A stretch of 64,000 bases of DNA. It comes from Blepharisma stoltei (Eukaryota > Ciliophora > Heterotrichea > Heterotrichida > Blepharismidae). Under the pieces are notes generated by a model. That model had not been told where the DNA came from. It did not search any database and saw only the letters and a list, made by a program, of their open reading frames with translations. Position numbers and translations under genes: made by a program. Below, piece after piece: positions 8,950 to 19,362 of this stretch. Positions within the stretch are counted from its first letter, which is position 1, and each line of letters opens with the position of its first letter. The stretch spans positions 1,214,501 to 1,278,500 of the forward strand of contig CAJZBQ010000053.1 in the NCBI GenBank assembly GCA_914767885.1. Reading direction: 5' to 3'.

Positions 8950-11900
8950 ATGGCTGGCAAAAAGCTCAACATCCCTCGCAACGTAATAGACTGGGACGTA
9001 GGCCCTAACTACCAAATTATCAAGCAGCTTGGCTCAGGCAGTTATGGAATGGTCTGTGAAGCAAGACATGTACCTACAGGCAACGAGTGGCAATCAAACA
9101 AATGACCAAAATTTTTGATGACTTAATAGATTGCAAGAGGCTGCTACGAGAAGTAAGCATCTTAAAGCATCTCAATCATCCAAATATAGTCAAAATGAGA
9201 GAAATTCTGCTACCTAAAAACCTTCAAAATTTCAATGAGCTTTATGTTGTTATAGAACATGCCCAGTCAGACCTCAAAAAACTGATAAAAAGCCCAGTCC
9301 ACTTGCAAGGACACCATATTCAGCTAATCACTTATAATATTATCTGTGGACTTAAATATATTCACAGTGCTAATATTTTGCATAGGGATCTAAAACCTGC
9401 AAATATTTTACTTACTCCCCCCCCTCCGTGAGTGAACAAAAAAATTTTGTTCACTCACGGAGGGGAGTTAATTTTTGTTTTTTAAAACAATTATAAAAAA
9501 TTTTTTTTTCGAAATTTAAAAAAAATCTAATTCACAAAAATTGGAAAGCAAATATTAATTTAATTTATAAAATTTATGTTTTAAAAAGCAATTCGTTTAA
9601 AATTAACACAGAATTAGCTCTAGATTTCATTATACTAATTATCACTTATATATCAAAATTTTTTTCCATAAAAAATTTTTCTATTAAACAAATTTTTGTT
9701 CACTCACAGAGGGTGGTTTTTTGGGCAAAAAATAGCGATTTTTCTAATGGTTTTGTTCACTCACGGAGGGGGGGGGGGAGTTAATGAAGATTGTGAAGTG
9801 AAAATTTGTGATTTTGGGCTAGCGAGAAGTGTGACAGAGGAGAATAAAGAGAATGCTGATATGGAGGTGGAGCAAGAAGAAGTGCATCCTACGACACAAC
9901 ATGTGAAGCAAGAAAAACCTCAAGGGAAACCGAAATTGGTGAGAAGCAAGCCAGGACTTCAGACGAAAACTGAATTAACTGGGCATGTTGTTACAAGATG
10001 GTATAGAGCACCGGAGCTGATTTTACTAGAAAGAGAGTATACTAACCCCCCCCTCCCGTGAGTGAACAAAACCATTAGAAAAATCGCCATTTTTTGTCCA
10101 AAAACCCACCCTCCGTGAGTGAACAAAAATTTTTTATGGAAAATATTTTGATATACTAATTGACCAAGAATAGCCCACTATGGAGCCATTCTTGGTCTGC
10201 CAGAAAAAATTTTGACAAAAAGATCCTAATCTGCCATTACCACTGAGTTTTGGTGTTTCCAAAATTTTTGGGCAAGCCAAATGCAATAAAAAAAAATTGT
10301 TCTTTTTGCGATGATGCATTTGGCTTGTCAAAAAAATTTGGAAACACCAAAACTCAGTGGTAATGGCAGATTAGGATCTTTTCTGCCATTACCACTGAGT
10401 TTTGATGTTGCCAAATTTTTTTGACAAGCCAAATGCATCATCGCAAAAGAACAATTTTTTTTATTGCATTTGGCTTGCCCAAAAAAATTTGGAAACACCA
10501 AAACTCAGTGGTAATGGCAGTTTAGGATCTTTTGTCAAAATTTTTTCTGGCAGACCAAGAATGGCTCCTTAGTGGGCTATTCTTGGTCAATTAGTATATA
10601 TAAGTGATAATTAGTATAATGAAATCTAGAGCTAATTCTGTTTAATTTAAACGAATTGCTTTTTAAAACATAAATTTTATAAATTAAATTAATATTTGCT
10701 TTCCAATTTTCGCGAATTAGGATTTTTTTTAAATTTCGAAAAAAAATATTTTTTATAAAATTTAAATATAAATTGTTTTAAAAAAAAAAAATTAACCCCT
10801 CCGTGAGTTAACAAAATTTTTTTGTTCACTCACGGAGGGGGGGGAGTAAGGCAATTGATGTTTGGAGTCTTGGTTGTGTTATTGCAGAACTCTGTGGGAT
10901 GCTAACTCTATAATAACAAAATAGTTACAATTTTTTTAAATATATTATTGCAATACACAATCCTAAACTCCCCCCCCCCCCCCTCCGTGAGCGAACAAAA
11001 CCATTAGAAAAATCGCCATTTTTTGACCAAAAACCCACCCTCCGTGAGTGAACAAAAATTTTTTTAATAGAAAAAATTTTAATGGAAAAAAATTTTGATA
11101 TATAAGTGATAATTAGTATAATGAAATCTAGAGCTAATTCTGTTTAAATTTTAAACAAATTGCGTTTTAAAACATAAATTTTGCAAATTAAATTAATATT
11201 TGCTTCCCAATTTTTGCAAATTAGGATTTTTTTAAATTTCGAAAAAAATATTTTTTATAAGATTTATATATAAATATTTTTAAAAAAAAAAAATTAACCC
11301 CCTCCGTGAGCGAACAAAATTTTTTTGTTCGCTCACGGAGGGGGGGGGGGGGAGTAAGGATAAATTCCAAAATTATTTAATTTATTCAAAATAAACACCT
11401 TTTTGATATCAGCTTAATTGTCAGTCAATTTTTTCCAACAGAAAAATAAATATTTTTTGTTTTAATTTAAAGGGGTGCGAGTAAGGGAAAATACTCCAAC
11501 TTTTATGGATAGAAGCCCATTATTCCCAGGAAACTCATGCTTTCCGCTATCCCCAGACCACCACACCAAGATGAGAAGTGCAGGTTTTCCTTCAAGCAAC
11601 AGTGACCAATTAAATGTAATTTTTGAAGTCATCGGGACTCCTGATGACTCCGACAAGCAGTTCATTACTGATGATAAAGCGTTAATTTACTTGAATTCCT
11701 TCGGCGAAAGAGAAAGAAAAAGCCTCGCTTTAATTTATCCACATTCTGACAGAGCTTTAATCGAGTTGATGGAAAACATGATCTTATTTAACCCCAGAAA
11801 GCGAACTTCATGCATCGAAGCTTTGCGGCACCCTTACTTTGACTCTGTCCGAGATGTTCAGAAAGAAATTGACGCAGAAGTGCCTGCTGATTTTGAATTT

Positions 11901-12152
11901 GAGCATATTGAAAATATTACGGCTCAGCAATTGAGAGAGTATAGGAGTTTTCCCTATATGGCCCGATAAGGGCCGTGAGTTCTCCGTGGAATTCCTCTGT
12001 TGGTCAAACCAACTCAGTGCGTTGGTTAGACCAATTCACTGGTTGGCTCAACCAGCAGAGGGATTTCTCGGAGAATCCACGGCCCTTATCGGGCCATATA
12101 GGGAAAACTCCTATACTTTATCCAAGAAATTATGCGGTATCATCAATCCTAA
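8950..12152 (+). CDS. Mitogen-activated protein kinase with five IESs
   Basis: The ATG at 8950 starts MAGKKLNIPRNVIDWDVG, then the Gly loop GSGSYGMV and VAIKQM. Removing four segments (9415-9783, 10046-10849, 10906-11484, 11942-12115; the third holds a further nested IES) yields HRDLKPANILL, NEDCEVKICDFGLARS, VTRWYRAPEL, EYTKAIDVWSLGCVIAEL, the MAPK insert and a C-terminus REYFIQEIMRYHQS. The spliced product is about 425 aa, normal for a MAPK. One base seems to be missing near 9088, between TGNE and VAIK. The activation segment has a roughly 50-residue acidic/basic insert and reads TGH where MAPKs have T-x-Y, so tyrosine phosphorylation there is not possible as written. Serine/threonine kinase of a signalling cascade. 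Confidence 0.9.
9415..9783. mobile_element. Family A MITE-like IES in MAPK subdomain VI-VII, TTA repeat
   Basis: TTA at 9412-9414 and 9781-9783. Both ends are C/G tracts followed by CCGTGAGTGAACAAA and its inverse. Excision joins PANILL to NEDCEVKI within the catalytic and DFG region, where spacing is strictly conserved in kinases. Confidence 0.92.
10046..10849. mobile_element. Family A IES, TAA repeat, in reverse orientation with a large nested palindrome
   Basis: TAA at 10043-10045 and 10847-10849. The MITE body is inverted relative to the 9.4-kb copy and is interrupted by the 439-bp palindrome at 10156-10594. Excision joins EREYT to KAIDVWSLG, the normal MAPK subdomain VIII-IX sequence. 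Confidence 0.9.
10156..10594. repeat. 439-bp double palindrome nested in an IES, TA-flanked
   Basis: The outer arms are CTAATTGACCAAGAATAGCC and its inverse, with TA at 10154-10155 and 10595-10596. Inside, CTGCCATTACCACTGAG appears four times in alternating orientation, so each half is itself a hairpin around a roughly 35-bp loop. The surrounding MITE sequence (TTTTGATATA, then TATAAGTG) is continuous in other copies. Confidence 0.85.
10906..11484. mobile_element. Composite IES with a family A IES nested inside
   Basis: TAA at 10903-10905 and 11482-11484. The outer ends (CTCTATAATAAC on the left; AAAGGGGTGCGAG on the right) differ from family A. A complete family A copy sits inside at 10967-11357. 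Excision of the whole joins CGML to RENTPTFMDRSPLFPG in the kinase, the normal MAPK order. Confidence 0.85.
10967..11357. mobile_element. Family A MITE nested within another IES, TAA repeat
   Basis: TAA at 10964-10966 and 11355-11357. It has long C and G tracts, then CCGTGAGCGAACAAAA and its inverse. Orientation matches the 10046-10849 copy. As a pure nested copy it cannot be tested by frame. Confidence 0.8.
11942..12115. repeat. Palindromic TA-flanked IES near the kinase C-terminus
   Basis: The arms TAGGAGTTTTCCCTATATGG and their inverse are about 35 bp long and nearly perfect. TA at 11940-11941 and 12114-12115. Excision replaces a false C-terminus (FPYMAR) by REYFIQEIMRYHQS, which matches the usual end of the MAPK fold. 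Confidence 0.88.
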
Positions 12153-12283
12153 TCTAAAAATCCCTAACTCATATATCCTATCTATAAAAAATATTTATCT
12201 CATATTTTTTATCACTTTATAAGCCTTATTCTATATAAGCAGAATATAAAACCTGATAATCAGTTTCATACTTTATAATTAAA

Positions 12284-15200
12284 ATGGAAATTGAAGAGCT
12301 TATTCTGCATAGAAAACAAACATCGCATTCTGAAGATACCGAACTGATTGAAACAATAGAAGAAACCGCTTTTTCGCTTCTTGACAAAGGAAACTGAAAG
12401 AAAGCTCTCGAACTGACAGAAAAAGCAACCCATATAAATGGTCCTGTAAAAGGTCAAAACGACCCAAAAACTGAAGAATTCGTATCCACCATGCTTAAAA
12501 AAATCTGCGGAATCGCAATCGAAAGGATCGAAAAAAACGACGCAGCATCTGCCTTGACTCTTTTGGAAAGGCTTGAAACAATAACACTGAAATTTCACAG
12601 CTCGCAACTCACAGCTGATAAATGTGAAATTTTTAATAATATAGCTTGTGCCTATCGAAAAATCAATAAACTGCATACAGCTAAGCGGTACCTAGAGAAG
12701 GCTTTACTGCTTACCATGAATGATCATGAGGACAGAATTGACAAATCCACGACCTATTTGAATATGTGCGCTGTATTATCCAATTTGCATAAGCATAGCC
12801 AAGCTATTCGGTATGCGAGACAGGCAATGCAGTTCGCTCAAGAAGAGCTGCTAAATGCGAAACTTGATGAAAAGCAAGAAGTGATGAACCATAAAATTGC
12901 TGTGCTGGGAATTGCTTATAACAATTTAGGGGTTGAAGAAGAGTTTTTGGGGAATAAACAAAATGCTATTGAGGGTGAAGGTCAAAATGATAGTGCATTT
13001 TTGTAGTGTGCATTTCACCCAAGTAATTTTGGTCGAAAATTGGTTGAAACATTTTAATAGTGGGACATTTGACTGACAAAAACCGTTAAAATTTCGACCA
13101 AATGTCATGCTATTTAAAAATTTTCGACCAAATGCATTTCGATGAAATGGACACTGTCAAAAATCTACTGTCATTTGATATGAGCCGCTATTGAATGGTA
13201 TAGAAAAGCTGTGAATTTTATGATGAAAAATTCGAATGCACAGCAGGAACATTTGTTGGAAAATTTCAGACAGTGCTATGAAGAAGCTGTTAAAAAAGGA
13301 GAAGGGAAAAAGACTGTGAAACTTAAAAGACCAATGTCAGCTATTATAAATAAACAAAGCCAATTAAGTATTTCAAGCAAAAGCAATAGTTCGAAGGTGA
13401 ATTCAAGACCAAACGGGAATAAAAGAAAATATGAGAGCACGCCAATGTCACCTTCCTTGGAAGGAGGATTTAATACAAGGTATCCTTTGGAAGGGAAGCC
13501 TATCACTTTTGACGATATTAGGGTAAAAACAAGGAAAATAGCATCTGCTAACTCCCCCCCTCCGTGGGTGAACAAAAAAATTTTGTTCACTCACGGAGGG
13601 GGGTTAATTTTTGTTTTTTAAAACAATTTATATTTAAATTTTATAAAAAATATTTTTTTTCGAAATTTAAAAAAATCCTAATTCACAAAAATTGGAAAGC
13701 AAATATTAATTTAATTTATAAAATTTATGTTTTAAAAAGCAATTCGTTTAAAATTAAACAGAATTAGCTCTAGATTTCATTATACTAATTATCATTTATA
13801 TATCAAAATTTTTTTCCATAAAAAATTTTTCTATTTAAAAAATTTTTGTTCACTCACAGAGGGTGGGTTTTTGGGCAAAAAATAGCGATTTTTCTAATGG
13901 TTTTGTTCACTCACGGAGGGGGGGGTGTAAGCAAAAAATGCATTATAAGCTTTATGCAGGGTCAGAGGCAAGCAGAGATAGTGATACAGAAGAAGATATC
14001 AAAGATTTAGATGATCTTGGACTTCTTACTCCCTTTATTTTGCTAGAAACCAAAATTATTGGAAAAATATTTTTACAAGAATTTTTTATCGTGATATATA
14101 TTAATGATTATAATAATACCATCCTAAATTATATAACTAGATTTTCAATTCAAGACTTTACAAGTTTGGATTTTAGAACTAAAATTATATAGAGAATCTT
14201 GTGTAAATTTTAAAAAACTAAACCTTAAAGTTTGCTCGCTACCCAAGGGGGTGAGCTAGTGATTTAGAAGAATCTGAGAAAATTGACAAAACATCTAATA
14301 AAAGGGTTGCTTGAAGTGCTGCAAAAGATAGACCTCCAATTCATCCAAATATCAATTCTAAACCAATATTTTCTATCAGATCAATAGCTTCAGCACGCAG
14401 GCAGCCAAAAAATTTAAGCAGTACTGATAAAAAATCCTCAACTTCCAAACTTCTTCCTCTTGAAATTATGGAAACCCCAAATAAAGGTACAGAAATCGTG
14501 AGTCAGCCAATTTTTCATTTTATCGACTACAATGACCCTAAAACCTTAATAATCCCTAAAAAAAAAGAAGAAATCAAAGTCGAACCCGAACCAAAAATTG
14601 AGGAAATCCCAGAAACACCTAAAAGCAAACCCCAAACCCCAGAAATAATCACAATTATAAAAGAAGAAAAAATAGTTGAAAAACCAATGCCTGAAATTAA
14701 GCTAACAAAAAATGAAGAAAAAAAACCCTCGAAAAATCTTATTGAAAAAATCGACAAAAACGTGACAAAGAAAAAAAATGAAATTGACATGTCAAAGGCG
14801 CTTCCTTTTATAATAAAGCTACAAGCTAGAGTAAGAGCCATGCAAGCTAGAGAAAAATTTAAACTAATGAAAAATAAACCAAATGTTGTGTATAGAGCAG
14901 TAAAGTTTATAAACCAGCAAGAATTCAAAATAATTGTGTCAAAAATGGGCTCGAAAACTTATGTTACAGCTTATAATGGTGAAAATACCTATAAAATGGA
15001 AACAAATTCAGATATTGACCCTAAAGATGTGCTGAATTTATTGAATTTTGATAGCAAAAAAGGATTAAACTTAAAGCCAGTTTCAGTTGAGGAAGATAAG
15101 AAAATATTGGTGAGGACAAGAATTATAAATCTTGCAGGCGAGGAATGCGAGGTTAAATATTTCACTGACCCAGATGTGGATACTTTACAAATTAAGCTTA

Positions 15201-18200
15201 GAAAATTATCAAATAACAGGATTTACACTTATTTTATTAAGAATCTTGCATTACACTCTCAGTCTTTGCTTATTCAGCAGATAAACGAGGTCATTCAGCC
15301 GAATCTTGCAATTATTGACCAATATTTGACTGTTTTGGGGGCTGAAAATCTTATTGCGAATCCAAAAGTTTTGGAATCTCCTCATGTGGTTCAAAAACCT
15401 GAGCCTAAACCTATCATTTCAGCTTATCATGGAAGAGAAAGCAATAGAAAAGATTCTGCAAGCTCTAGCAATGAGCCTAATTTAGAAGAATCCAGCAAAA
15501 ATACCAGCCAAATATCAAGCTCTTCAAATAACCAGTCTATAGAGCGAGCTACTGCAGGACTTTCAATAAAGATTATTGAATCCAAAGGACCAGCAGTTCC
15601 AATAGAGCCTGAAAACCAAAATTCTTCATCATTGGAAATAAATCCTGCCCAGAAATTAAAATTTATACTAGAAAGCAATAAATCCCAAATAAAAAGTATG
15701 AAAAACCCTTTCCAAACAGAAACAGTCAAAAATGTCCCAAAACTTTCAAAAGTACCAGAAGAAGTGAAACCTCCAAAGCCAGCCTCTACAACTGAAAACC
15801 CAAAATCAAAGAGATACACACAGAAAGAAATCCGTGCAGTAATAGTAATACAAAAAGTTTTCAGAGGGCATAGAATAAGGGATAAGTTTAATTTTAATGA
15901 AATTCTCTCGTATATTAAGTACCTTCTAAGTCTTCTTTACTTGAGGTTCAGCTACGATAGCAGCTCTGAGCAACTGTAGGAGAACCTTCCTAACCGTCGA
16001 ACTGCTCAACGAATGCGAGCTATACGCGGAAATAAGGAGAAAGGCCCGGCGAAGGCTAAGGGATGTAATAGGGGAGGCCTCGGAAAGGCTAACGATGCAC
16101 ACATGGCTGATTGCGGACGCCTCTGAGCTCAAGGGACTCGTATGCGAGAAGGATCTGGATACTGTCGATAGGGAGACAAAAAGGGCTCTGATGGAATTTG
16201 ATGATCTCCTGCGAGGGAGCAGGCCGGACAGCAAACACAGAAGACTGGAGAGGGAAGAGCAGCTGGAGGACCTTGAAAAGGCCGGGATTACGGAAGAGAT
16301 CGTGCAGGAAATCGAGTGGCAAATTGCTGAGAAGGAAAGGAAGGAACTTCTTATGGAGGAGGAGGCTTGGCGCACGACAGCAATGGTCATTGAGTCGTCC
16401 GGTTGCTAAAGGACAGCTGGTCTCCCGGTGTAGCGACCGGCGAAAAGGCCGCCTCGAGGAGACGGGCTTGGTGCCCGAGGAAAACTGCCAGTGCTGGCTT
16501 TTTGGGGGGGTTCTAAAGTGACTGTCATTAATCTGGGGTCGCTACAGCAGGAGGTTTCAGCCATTAATCTGGGGTCGCTACAGCAGGAGGTTTCAGCCAT
16601 TTTTTGGGAGTTAGGGAGTTAGGGAGTTTCTGAGTTTTCTGGAGTTTCTGGAGTTTTGGGAGTTTTTGGAGTTTTAGGGGCTTTAGAAGTTCTGGACTTG
16701 TGCTGCTATTGTGATGTGGAGTTGCGCAGTGATGCGGAATGTGCTGATGGTACGGTGGTGTTTGTGCTGATGGTACGGTGGCGTTTGAGTGTTGGTGGTG
16801 TTTGTGTGGGTGGTGTTGTGTGCTGGTGCTCATCTTTCTGAGCAAATCTAATAGGATAGGGATAGGTAAACGCTTTTTCTTCTTCTAACCGTCGAACCGT
16901 TAAAATTATCAAGCCCTTTCAGACTTCTCTGGTCAGTGCCAGCCTCAGCATCAACTTCTTCTTTTAAAGTCGATACTGCTCGGTATATGGGTTCAGCCTG
17001 GTGGATCAGGACAAAGGACCCATCCCTAACTGCCATTTTAAATATTGTAAATAAGAGAGATAAGTTAAAATTTGAAAATCCTAAACATTCTTTACTTGCT
17101 CAGATAAAAAAAAGATTGGGAAAAAATAAATATACCATTTCTATATATAAACTGTCTGATGGAGTTTTGATTGATGTTCAAAATGTAGGCGGGAATGAAA
17201 GGTATTGAAAAGCCATTAGAAATCCGAAAGAATATGTCAATAATTTTAATAGGTTTTCAGATATCAGACTGCTGATGAATAGATTGGTAGATATTGAAGG
17301 AAAAATCGCAATTTTGAGAGCGCATACTTCAAAAAGCCAGATAAGAATGCAGGATTGTTCTTTTTTTGGGGAGGGAACTCAACAAGATACTTTTATTTCT
17401 CCTCGAGATACGTCAAATTGGCCTGCTTATTTAACTCTTTCATCGTAAAAAATTCTCATAATATTATTGAGATTTTTTTGAACATGTATTTTAAAGTAAA
17501 TTAATATTTAAATATAAAAATAATTATTGAACAAGATTTAATCGAAAATAAATAGAGAGACTAAGAAAAACTATTAATGGGAAAGAATATGCCATCCAAG
17601 CTGATATAAACAAGCAAAGAGGCTTAGATATTTCTTTTATTCCTTTATTTTCTGAAGGCAAGACTATTTCAAAGACATTTTCTGAAGTTGATATTATTGA
17701 AGAACTTGGGGTAAATGAGCCAAAGCAACTCATTGATTTGCTTACTTTAAGAAATGGAAAAATCGAAATAAAAAGAAAAGAATTCAGCCAGGCTAGCTCA
17801 CCTAGCAAGTTAAGCAGCCTTTCTGCTGAAACAGGCAAATATCCTCTTTTATACCAAACATGCAGATTTTATGACTCGAAAAATTATTTAATCTAATTAG
17901 CATATAGGCTAGCCGGAGTTGTTACGCAGTCACAAAGGATCCCTAGGCGTTCATTTCTTTGTCGGGCACTTGAACGGCTGAGATGAGATTGCCTTGAACA
18001 CCACTTGCTCTTTATCAAAAGTGTTGTACGCTGATGACCTCCTTCAGTGATGAGTGGGCGGACTATGGGCTTTGGGCGATCTTCATCGGGCTATTGGACT
18101 AGCTGCAATTCCTGGTATCGAGGCAAAGCTAGCCTTAAGTCCCGAATTTCTTCTTTCTACCACTGGAACTAATTCAAAGCCTACTTAGATATACATAATC

Positions 18201-19362
18201 ACATATCAGACCTGAATCTCAGCTAGCCATAAGATTGAGAAAATGCTCCAAGATGTCGGGTACGCTTAGCCTCCATTTTATGTATATACTCGAAAAACTA
18301 TCAAATAAAAATAATTTTGGTGCCAAAAAACCCAGGAAGACTGTCTAACGATGATGTCCTTTTCGTTAATATCAAATCTGTTGCATCTAAAGAAAGCGTT
18401 GCAAAACTACCAATAGAAGCCAGCAAGGCTTGTGCTCTGACCGGTCTATCCTTAAGATCTCTTGACTTAGCCGCCGTAAACATCTCAAAACACATTATCT
18501 ACGACAACGGAAAATTCAGCATTGATTTTTCTGCCAGACAGCGTGACCCAATCCAATCATTAATCACAATTCAAGCCCTTGTTCGAGGCTTTTTAACAAG
18601 AAGGCTGCTAAAAAAACAAAACCTTTCATCAATAAGAAGTCCAAAAAATGCTTCAAGTAAGCTGAAAAACCTTGATTTATCAAGCTTAAGTGTAGACAGT
18701 GAAGACTCAGAAACTGAAAAAGAAAACAGTTTTGTAAGAAATTTTGGTGGAAAGAACTGGTATTGGAGAGCAAGTCGTCCAATTAGCAATGAGGAATGTA
18801 TCATAACTATTTATGAATCAAAAGATAAAATGGGAATTGAAGCAGTGGTCTGTTCGACCTCAAAACGATTAATTTTGACAGTTGAAAAATCAGTGGTTAA
18901 TGATATTGACCAATTTGTCAGCCATCTTGAGCTTTCGCCTGATAAAAAGAGGCTGCTTCATAGCTTAGAAAAAGCAGCTAAAGTGATTTATTCTGATACT
19001 CGATTTATTTCGAATAAGCTTGGGAATCTTGAAATTTATGTAACAGAAAAAGGATATTTTGCGTCATTTTTCTTGATTAAAGAAGGGAAGTCTCTTACAT
19101 TATTCTTACGCCACTCTAGCTAGCAAAGGAAATCAGTTTTAAATATCAGAACTCATGAGCATTGAAAAAAAATTAATTAGGTTTTAGAAATTCAGCCTTT
19201 TAAAAATTAATAGTGTAAATATTTATTATAAATCGCTAATTTCCAATGGTTTTGCTGATAATCAAGGATAAGTTAGGGGAAAATGTGAGTCCTGATGAGT
19301 CTGTTCGCAAATTAAGAATTGAAGATAAAACGGGACAGGATATATTAGTGATTAGCAGTTAA
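12284..19362 (+). CDS. Giant TPR and IQ-motif repeat protein split by seven insertions
   Basis: The ATG at 12284 opens a TPR region (residues 1-250; IFNNIACAYRKINK, YNNLGVEEEFLGN and AIEWYRKAV). After the insertions at 12973-13194, 13552-13930, 14029-14258, 15917-17046, 17434-17554, 17884-18297 and 19109-19260 are removed, one frame of about 1476 codons runs to the TAA at 19360. IQ-type calmodulin-binding helices occur at IIKLQARVRAMQAREKF, VIVIQKVFRGHRIRDKF and LITIQALVRGFLTRRLL. Each is followed by a related roughly 160-residue segment (YRAVKFINQQ; RYWKAIRNP; YWRASRPISNEE), so the C-terminal two thirds is a triplicated module. UGA codes Trp in GNWKKAL, VAWSAA and RYWKA. Its stop overlaps the convergent gene by 18 bp. 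Probably a calmodulin-regulated cytoskeletal scaffold; that role is inferred. Confidence 0.78.
12973..13194. mobile_element. hAT-like MITE with 8-bp target duplication
   Basis: GCTATTGA is duplicated at 12965-12972 and 13187-13194. The roughly 45-bp terminal inverted repeats share ATTTTTG and CAGTGT/TAGTGT followed by CCATTTCA or GCATTTCA. Deletion restores NAIEWYRKAV, a normal TPR helix. The 8-bp duplication is typical of hAT elements. A related copy is at about 59045-59200. Confidence 0.78.
13552..13930. mobile_element. Family A MITE-like IES, TAA target repeat
   Basis: TAA at 13549-13551 and 13928-13930. The sequence is close to the 9.4-kb copy and in the same orientation. Excision joins TRKIASA to KQKMHYKLY without a stop. 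Confidence 0.88.
14029..14258. mobile_element. AT-rich TA-flanked IES
   Basis: TA at 14027-14028 and 14257-14258. Ends CTCCCTTT and GGGGGTGAGC suggest a distant family A or B relative. Excision joins DLGLL to SDLEESEK, in frame with the downstream UGA-containing coding region. Confidence 0.75.
15930..16409 (+). CDS. Charged helical ORF inside retroelement-like insertion R2
   Basis: This is an open frame of about 159 aa with UGA as Trp, no clear start codon, rich in Glu/Arg/Lys/Leu (EIRRKARRRLRDVIGE; LEREEQLEDLEKAGI), and GC-richer than host genes. The opposite frame is low-complexity Ser, so this strand is the more likely coding one. No domain is recognised; it could be a remnant of a mobile-element protein. 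Confidence 0.35.
16526..16597 (+). repeat. Two tandem copies of a 36-bp unit
   Basis: The unit starts CATTAATCTGGGGTCGCTAC and repeats exactly at 16526-16561 and 16562-16597. It is followed by a GGAGTT(T)-rich minisatellite to about 16690. Confidence 0.85.
17434..17554. mobile_element. Short AT-rich TA-flanked IES (121 bp)
   Basis: TA at 17432-17433 and 17553-17554. There are no strong inverted repeats. Excision joins NWPAYL to ERLRKTINGKEYA and bypasses several stops; other TA pairs nearby give stops. Confidence 0.7.
17884..18287 (-). mobile_element. Retroelement-like insertion R3 with 10-bp target duplication
   Basis: ACTCGAAAAA at 17874-17883 and 18288-18297. In minus orientation it begins ATACATAAAATGGAGG, close to R1, and ends in CTAATTAGATTAAATAA. 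About 404 bp, GC-richer than the host. Deletion restores YDSKNYQIKIILV in the TPR-IQ protein. Confidence 0.75.
19109..19260. mobile_element. AT-rich TA-flanked IES (152 bp)
   Basis: TA at 19107-19108 and 19259-19260. Excision joins KSLTLFL to IKDKLGENVSPDESV and extends the TPR-IQ protein by about 34 residues past a premature stop. Confidence 0.7.

Larger units (their letters stand above)
15917..17046 (-). mobile_element. Retroelement-like insertion R2, about 1.1 kb
   Basis: ATATT is repeated at 15912-15916 and 17042-17046, a short duplication. In minus orientation the element starts TTTAAAATGGCAG, the shared 5' signature. It is GC-rich and holds an open frame on the other strand (15930-16409, about 159 aa, one UGA) rich in Glu, Arg and Leu, a 36-bp tandem duplication and a GGAGTT minisatellite. 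Deletion joins EILSYI to VNKRDKLKF. The unusual length suggests a composite of two insertions. Confidence 0.6.

Noticed and set aside
9421-11360. Repeats resembling a CRISPR array
   Set aside because: The repeated CCGTGAGTGAACAAA blocks are inverted terminal repeats of MITE-like IESs, irregularly spaced and in a eukaryotic gene.
15926-16390. 154-aa Ser-rich ORF on the minus strand
   Set aside because: It is the antisense shadow of the charged plus-strand ORF within R2; low-complexity Ser/Leu composition.
15990-16897. Nested insertion flanked by CTAACCGTCGAAC at 15990 and 16885
   Set aside because: The 13-bp match could be a target duplication inside R2, but the plus-strand ORF runs through the first copy and no element ends are visible; a chance match in 64 kb is not unlikely.
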